Shown here piece by piece: positions 57,910 to 64,000 of a DNA stretch of 64,000 nucleotides. A model generated the notes under the pieces. That model saw only the letters and a program-made list of their open reading frames with translations. It was not told the DNA's origin and did no database searches. Within the stretch, counting starts at the first letter, position 1; each line of letters begins with the position of its first letter. The stretch spans positions 663,887,979 to 663,951,978 of the forward strand of contig NC_134355.1 of assembly GCF_048569485.1 (NCBI RefSeq). Direction: 5' to 3'. Position numbers and translations under genes: made by a program. The DNA comes from Anomaloglossus baeobatrachus (Eukaryota; Chordata; Amphibia; Anura; Aromobatidae).

Positions 57910-59237
57910 TGACTCGCCCACCCCAGGGCTATGGGACACTCGGTGCCGGGCCGGACTAGTCCGGTGGTAGTCAGTGGTGGCTGGGCCCGGCTCCGTGGCC
58001 CTGGTGGGTGTCAGTAAAATATGTGGCTTGCTTGTTAATGGTTGTGTTCGTGACGCCACCTGTGGTATGCGGCTAATAAGCCGCCGCTGCTGTGTGAGGC
58101 CTCCGGGATGGTGTTATGGCAGCAATGGTAGTACTGCTCCCCACAGGTGGAGCAATGCCCGGGGCACAGTTGGTGCTTGTAAGTGTCTATGCAGATGAAA
58201 TAACTGAGGCAACTCCAAGGGTGCAGTTCAAGTTCTTTACTCACAGTTCTTGTCACAGCTGTAGCAGGACCCTCGGACTGCTGGGACCACTGTCAGGGAC
58301 CTCCGCCTTCTGGGTGATTCAGAGCGTGAAATCCGGTACCCTCCTCTTAGTGTCTCCTTCTCTGCTGTCTTCGCTAGCCTTGCCTTAGTTAAGATGGACC
58401 TGGCTTGGCCTCCACTACAGTCTCCAGGCTGGGGGGTCACCTGTCGGCTGATTACCCCCTTTCTGAAGGTCTGCTCTGGGTTCTGGCCCTGGGAGCTTAC
58501 AACGTCCCTGGGCCTCGGTTTTTACTGTTTGGAGATTGTCTTTGCACTCCTCCAGTCTCTAGGGACCGTCCCCTGTCGCAGCTAATCACTCCACCGATGT
58601 CACTGTGGACCAGGCCACCGCAGCCTGCAGCTACTCGTAGCGCCTCTGGGCCCTCGGCTTCGGTACCCAACAAGGACTGCTCGTGGTACCTACAGGACTA
58701 CCCGCGGCCCTGCGACTCCTTCTGTCTCTGCGTGGTGTCACCTGGACCTCTGGGTCCCAGGTTCTTCACCAGGAAGCGTCTCCTTCAGTTCCTCTGCTCC
58801 TGACTGACTTGGAGCCTTTCTTTCCTTCTTTCTTTCTTTCTTTCTCCTCCTTGCCTGCCTCCAGCAGGCCTCCTCCTCCCTCCTTGCTCTCGTTCTTCTT
58901 CCCCAACTACATGCTGGCTCCTCACTCTCTCACTCCCTGAGGTAAACTGAAACTAGCTTGACCTTCCTTTCTCTATCTGCTCTCTGGTGGCTCCTCCCAC
59001 CTCCCCAGTTGCTAAGCTACCAGCCTATGGGAGCAGGGATGGGTCTTACAGCCCCTCTCAGCATGCAGCATGGGAGGGTTGCCTGCCACTTTCCCTGGTC
59101 CTGTGTGTCCCTAGCAATGGGTGTAGTGTGAATTTACCAGGGGACCGGAGTTCACTCTCTTCCTCCCCCAGAATGGGGCATCACACCGCAGATGGGGTGC
59201 AATGACCTGTGGCGACGGAAGCCTCAGGGGCGCCACA
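57910..59237 (-). repeat. LTR of element C (5' in element orientation)
   Basis: 1328 bp, TGTGGCGCCCC...GGGCGAGTCA in element orientation, nearly identical to 55001-56328. It carries the motif TGGCGTCACGAACA at 58045-58058. Confidence 0.92.
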
Positions 59238-60964
59238 GATCCACCGTCGCTTCCAGCACTGCTGCATTGAGGTGACCGGAGCTGCAGCACACATAGCCGC
59301 TCCTGTCACCTCCACGCAGCAACTGAAGACAGCCGCGCGATCAGCTGAGCTGTCACTGAGGTTACCCGCTGCCACCGCTGGATCCACCGCTGGATCCAGT
59401 GACAGCGGGTAACCTCAGTGTCAGCTCAGCTGATCGCGCGGCTGTCTTCAGTTGCTGTGTGGAGGTGACAGGAGCGGCTGTGTCTGCTGCAGCTCCGGTC
59501 ACCTCCATGCAGCAGCGCTGGAAGCGACGGTGGATCATCCTGGATTACGTAGGACATGGAGGGCTTTTTTGGGCTGATTAAAGTGGTTAACCAGGGTATA
59601 TGTTTGTGTTTTTTATTTCTAATAAAGGATTTTTCGTGTGTGTGTGTTTATTTACTGTAACTTACAGTTTAATCATGGAAGGTATCTCGGAGAGACGCCT
59701 GACATGTTTAATCTAGGACTTATTGGCAGCTATGGGCTGCCATTAACTCCTTATTACCCCGATTTGCCAACGCACCAGGGCAAATCGGGAAGAGCCGGGT
59801 ACAGTCCCAGAACTGTCGCATATAATGTATGCGGCAATTCTGGGCGGCTGTTGGCTGATATTGTTAGGCTGGGGGGCTCCCCATAACGTGGGGCTCCCCA
59901 TCCTGAGAATACCAGCCTTCAGCCGTATGGCTTTATCTGGCTGGTTTTAAAATTGGGGGGGACCGCACGCCTTTTTTTTAATTATTTAATTATTTATTTC
60001 ACTGCACAGTATAGACACGCCCATCGGATTCTGTGATTGGGTGCAGTGTGACACCTGTCACTCAGCGTGGGGGCGTGTCTCTCTGCAACCAATCATAGGC
60101 GCCTGTGGGCAGGGTAAGCAGGGAATACGAGATTGTTTAATGGGCGGCCGGCTTTTTCAAAATAGTAAAAGCCGCCGGAGCAGTGTGAACGCCGTGCAGC
60201 GCCGGAGATCGGGGATCGGTGAGTATATGAGAGAGGGCTGCTCAATTCAGTTACTCAGGAGTTTAGCGGTCACCGGTGAGTCCTTCACTGGTGACCGCTA
60301 ATCAGGGCGCGACACAGACAGAGCCGCAGCATGACAATGAAGTCGGGTGAGGTTCACCCGAGTTCATTCTGACAGTGCGACTCTTTCTGTGTCTGCTGTC
60401 ATCTGCCATTCACCGCTGCTACATGGCTGTCTGTGTCTGCTGTCAGCGGCCATGTAGCAGAGCTGAATGGCAGATGACATAGTAAAAACGCATTCCTACA
60501 CAGTACACATGCTTGGCAAGTCAATAAATAAAAAAAAAAAAAAAAAAGGTGCCCAATGCATACGTCACAGAACACATGATCTAAAGGATCGCACATAACA
60601 TTGATCAATTTAACATAGACTACTAACGCACGTGTGACAGCAAATGAACGACCAACGTGAAATCTCATAAGATCCCGTATGCAACCTGGGCGTGTCACAT
60701 CGCAAATGCGATTGTACAACTAATTGCAACGTGTAAAGCAGGCTTTAAATATGTGAAAAGATAAATAGATGATAGACAAATACAATCAGATACATATAAA
60801 GATAGATAAATAGATAGATACATAGCTGCACAGATTGCACAACTACTGTATTTACCCAAATAAATAATTAAATGGGCAAAAAAATGGCATGGGGTCCTCC
60901 CTATTTTTGATAACCAGCCAAGGTAAAGCAAACAGCTGATGGCTGGTAATATTGGACTTGGAAG

Positions 60965-62401
60965 GTGCAGGGAAGGTGCAATTAGTACAGGGGATCAGAT
61001 ATATAACATTAGTTCTATTACAATTTATATACTGAGTAATAGGATATATTTTCAATGTTAAAAATGATTCAAAGGGATGACATGCAAAAATATATTGCAG
61101 AAAATAATATAATAACTGACAAACAGCATGGATTCATGAAAGATAAATCATGTCTAACCAACCTGTTGGGGTTCTATGAGGGGGTAAGTGCAAACCTGGA
61201 TATTGGTAATGCAGCTGATGGGATTTATTTGGACTTTGCAAAGGCATTTGATACTGTACCACATAATAGCCTTATACTAAAGCTTCAGAAGCAAGGACTA
61301 GGGGACACAATATGCAACTGGGTAAGGAATTGGCTAAAAGATAGGAAACAAAGAGTAGTCATAAATGGTACATTCTCTAAATGGGCTATAGTCAGCAGTG
61401 GGGTGCCGCAGGGATCTGTGCTAGGACCAATTCTTTTTAATCTCTTTATTAATGACCTTGTGGATGGGATTGATAGTAAAGTGTCAGTCTTTGCTGATGA
61501 CACCAAACTATGTAGGATATTAAAAACTGACCTTGATAGTACAATATTACAAAAAGATCTGGATAAGATGTCAGAATGGGCAGATACTTGGCAAATGAGA
61601 TTTAATGTTGATAAATGTAGAGTAATGCACCTAGGACGGAGTAATCCTATAGCTGCGTATACATTAAATGGAAGTAAACTCTGGACTACAGAACAGGAGA
61701 AGGACTTGGGTATTCTCATTACAAATAAGCTGAGCAGCAGCACTCAATGTCAGGCAGCAGCTGCTAAAGCAAACAAGATTTTAGGGTGTATAAAAAGAGA
61801 GATTAGATCCCGTGATCCCAACGTATTGTTACCCCTCTATAAATCACTTGTAAGGCCACATCTGGAAAATGGGAACCAGTGTTGGGCTCCACATTTTAAA
61901 AAGGACATTCAGAAGTTAGAGGCAGTTCAAAGGCGGGCAACTAGACTATTACAAGGAATGGAAGGCCTTCCATATGATGAGAGGTTGAAAAAGTTAGATT
62001 TGTTTACCTTAGAAAAAAGACATCTCAGAGGAGACCTCATTTATATGTATAATACATGTGTGGCCAATATAAAGGACTGGCACATGACTTATTCCTTCCA
62101 AAGACAATACTAAGGACCAGGGGGCACTCACTGCGAGTGGAAGAAAAGTGATTCCGGCAGCTAAATAGGAAAGGGTTCTTTACAGTTAGAGCAGTCAGAC
62201 TGTGGAATGCCCTATCACAAGAGGTAATTATGGCTGATACTATAACAGCTTTTAAAAAAGGGCTGGATGATTTCCTCAGTACACACAACATTGTTGGTTA
62301 TAAGTGACTTAGTGACCAAATGTAGAACTGGTGGAGGAAGGTTGAACTAGATGAATCTAGGTCTTTTTTCAACCTAAGTAACTATGTAACTATGTAACTA
62401 T
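60965..62401 (+). mobile_element. CR1-like LINE, 5' truncated
   Basis: An RT ORF followed by a 3' tail with GGTTGAACTAGATGAATC, TTTTTTCAACCTAAG and a TAACTATG repeat, the layout of CR1-type tails (GGTTGGACTAGATGA, then an 8-bp repeat). The 5' end lacks the endonuclease and most of the usual ORF2. It is inserted in a foldback arm. Confidence 0.82.
61055..62113 (+). pseudogene. LINE reverse transcriptase ORF (partial)
   Basis: 352 open codons contain YLDFAKAFDTVPH (first catalytic Asp), SSGVPQGSVLGPILF, VFADDTKLC (the catalytic FADD) and GILITNKLS, the standard non-LTR RT blocks, followed by a long CR1-type C-terminal region (KANKILGCIKR, LVRPHLENGNQCWAP). The frame closes near 62113, but LINE-like coding text (QLNRKGFFTVRAVRLWN) continues in another frame to about 62305, so there is at least one frameshift. 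The N-terminal endonuclease is absent, so it cannot move by itself. Confidence 0.88.
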
Positions 62402-62669
62402 GGTTATTTGGCCTCCCCAGCCTAAAAATACCAGCCCACAGCTGCCCCAGAAGTGGTACATCCATTAGATGCACCAATTTTGGTGCTGTCCATGGCTCTT
62501 CTTGATTCTCCTGGTGTAGTGACAATCAAATCCTTCTTGGGCTTCATGTCAGCTGTGGATTTTCAGATGGTATCAATTACAGGGGTTAGTAATGGGGAGG
62601 CATTTATTAGGCACCCCCATTACAAATCCATTAAGTGTAAACAGATAGAAACAAACAACCCCTATTAAT

Positions 62670-64000
62670 GTTAACCTTTTTCTTTATAACAATTTGGGTT
62701 TTTGCAACAGCTATTTCAGTTTCATATATCTAATAACTGATGGACTGAGTAATATTTCTGGATTGAAATGAGGTTTATTGTACTAACAGAAAATGTGCAA
62801 TCGCATTTAAACAAAATTTGACCGGTGCAAACGTATGGGCACCTCAACATAAAAGTGACATTAATATTTTGTAGATCCTCCTTTTGGAAAAATCACAGCC
62901 TCTAGTCGCTTCTTGTAGCTTTTAATGAGATCCTGGATGAAGGTATATTTGACCATTTCTGTTTACAAAACAATTCCAGTTCAGTTAAGTTTGATGGTCG
63001 CCGAGCATGGACAGCCGCTTCAAATCATCCCACAGATTTTCAATGATATTCAGGTCTGGGGACTGGGATGGCCATTCCAGAACATTGTAATTGTTCCTCT
63101 GCATGAATGCCTGAGTAGATTTGGAGCGGTGTTTTGGATCATTGTCTTGCTGAAATATTCATCCCCTGCGTAACTTCAACTTCGTCACTGATTCTTGCAC
63201 ATTATTGTCAAGAATCTGCTGATACTGAGTTGAATTCATGCGACCTTCAACTTTAACAAGATTCCCGATGCCACCATTGGCCACACAGCCCCAAAGCATG
63301 ATGGAACCTCCACCAAATTTTACTGTGGGTAACAAGTGCTTTTCTTGGAATGCCGTGTTTTTTTGCCTCCATGCATAATGCCATTTTGTATGACAAAACA
63401 ACTCAATCTTTGTTTCAGCAGTCCACAGGACCTTCTTCCAAAATGTAACTGGCTTGTCCAAATGGGCTTTTTTGCATACCTCAGTCGACTCTGTTTGTGG
63501 CGTGCTTGCAGAAACGGCTTCTTTCGCATCACTCACGCATACAGCTTCTCCTTGTGCAACGTGCGCTGTATTGTTGGCCGATGCACATTGACACCATCTG
63601 CAGCAAGATGATGCAGCAGATCTTTGGAGGTGGTCTGTAGATTGTCCTTGACTGTTCTCACCATTCTTATTCTCTGCCTTTCTGATATTTTTCTTGGCCT
63701 GCCACTTCTGGGCTTAACAAGAACTGTACCTGTGTTCTTCCATTTCCTTACTATGTTCCTCACAGTCAAAACTGACAGTTAAAATCTCCGAGACAACGTT
63801 TTGTACCTTCCCCTGAACAACTATGTTGTTTTCAGATCATTTGAGAGTTGTTTTGAGGAGCCCATGATGCCACTCTTCATAGGAGATTCAAATAGGAGAA
63901 CAACTTGCAAGTGGCCACCTTAAATACCTTTTCTCATGATTGGATACACCTGCCTATGAAGTTCAAAGCTCAATGAGGTTACAAAACCAATTTAGTGCTT
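62670..64000 (-). mobile_element. Tc1-like transposon T2, cut by the window edge
   Basis: A minus-strand transposase in two large open pieces: 63533-63769 (VRNIVRKWKNTGT, KPRSGRPRKISERQ, DNA-binding part) and 63159-63536 (KVLWTAETKIELF, KFGGGSIMLWGC). The phrases QQDNDPKH and [11 protein letters not shown] follow in another frame near 63150-63040. The first catalytic Asp (normally in WTDE or WSDE) is Ala here (WTAE), and the frame breaks before the second Asp. The 3' end lies near 62670-62830 (GCAAACGTATGGGCACC); the 5' end is beyond 64000. Inactive. Confidence 0.85.

Larger units (their letters stand above)
55001..59237 (-). mobile_element. Very young LTR retrotransposon C, non-autonomous
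   Basis: Reads on the minus strand. LTRs 57910-59237 (5') and 55001-56328 (3') are both 1328 bp and differ at only one place I can see. The target duplication is GATC (54997-55000, 59238-59241), and the empty site can be read from the opposite palindrome arm near 59535. The 1.58 kb internal region has a primer-binding site (57888-57905), one 249-codon ORF and a 3' tail. It looks whole for a non-autonomous element, with no reverse transcriptase. LTR identity indicates a very recent insertion. Confidence 0.9.
53892..60744. mobile_element. Harbinger-like element H6, second copy of H5, split by LTR element C
   Basis: TTA flanks (53889-53891, 60745-60747) and the right end GTGTAAAGCAGGCT match H5. 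Palindrome arms (about 54297-55000 and 59238-60235) correspond to H5 arms. Without the 4.2 kb insertion it would be about 2.6 kb, close to H5. Confidence 0.82.
60855..62665. mobile_element. Partial F1-type foldback arm split by a LINE
   Basis: Sequence 60858-60963 (GGGGTCCTCCCTATTTTTGA, CCAGCCAAGGTAAAGC) continues after the LINE at 62402 (GGTTATTTGGCCTCCCCAGC) through 62665, in the same order as 28945-29270 of F1. Only one arm is present. Confidence 0.65.

Noticed and set aside
55126-59205. Repeated pairs of ORFs (60-132 codons) in the LTRs of element C
   Set aside because: They are identical because the LTRs are identical, and no motif or start context supports coding.

Overview
The window looks like vertebrate, most likely anuran amphibian, genomic DNA: one host gene with long introns, buried in transposable elements. 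That reading rests on the CYP2 gene structure, a Ngaro-type DIRS retrotransposon, Tc1-like transposons, a CR1-like LINE and frog-style MITEs and foldback repeats. All calls were made by eye; species and repeat-library names are not claimed.

The only host gene I can support is a complete nine-exon cytochrome P450 family 2 gene on the minus strand (start codon at 34224, stop at 1507). All introns are GT-AG. Exon lengths (174, 163, 150, 161, 177, 142, 185, 142, 179 nt) follow the CYP2 pattern and give a predicted 490-residue protein with membrane anchor, proline hinge, I-helix, ExxR and haem-Cys motifs. A possible noncoding 5' exon lies near 35.8 kb, which would place a 1.2 kb CAGCTG-rich minisatellite in the first intron.

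Introns, read on the plus strand: intron 8 holds a Harbinger-like MITE (2.8-3.3 kb); intron 7 a decayed Tc1 transposon (4.0-5.55 kb); intron 6 a solo LTR (6.4-8.6 kb) and a MITE containing a short LTR element (8.76-11.93 kb); intron 5 a nearly whole Ngaro retrotransposon (about 14.3-20.5 kb) and three tandem 223-bp palindromes (21.0-21.8 kb); intron 3 a MITE and several minisatellites; intron 2 a long foldback element (28.6-30.2 kb) and a palindromic MITE; intron 1 another MITE.

Upstream of the gene (36-64 kb) I see only repeats: nested MITEs carrying a 3.1 kb GGAT-type minisatellite; an LTR element (41.75-46.2 kb) with an ORF that looks like a cold-shock domain; a solo LTR (46.7-47.9 kb); a foldback element (48.7-50.3 kb); two large Harbinger-like elements with giant palindromic cores (50.4-53.2 and 53.9-60.7 kb), the second split by a very young LTR element; a CR1-like LINE; and a partial Tc1 transposon at the right edge.

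The LTR elements form one related group: TGTRRCG...CA ends, 4-bp target duplications, one shared primer-binding site that fits a serine tRNA, and an echo of that site inside the LTRs. None carries a visible reverse transcriptase, so they probably depend on a partner elsewhere. The most unusual points are the cold-shock-domain ORF, the primer-site echo, and a palindromic module shared by elements with different ends.
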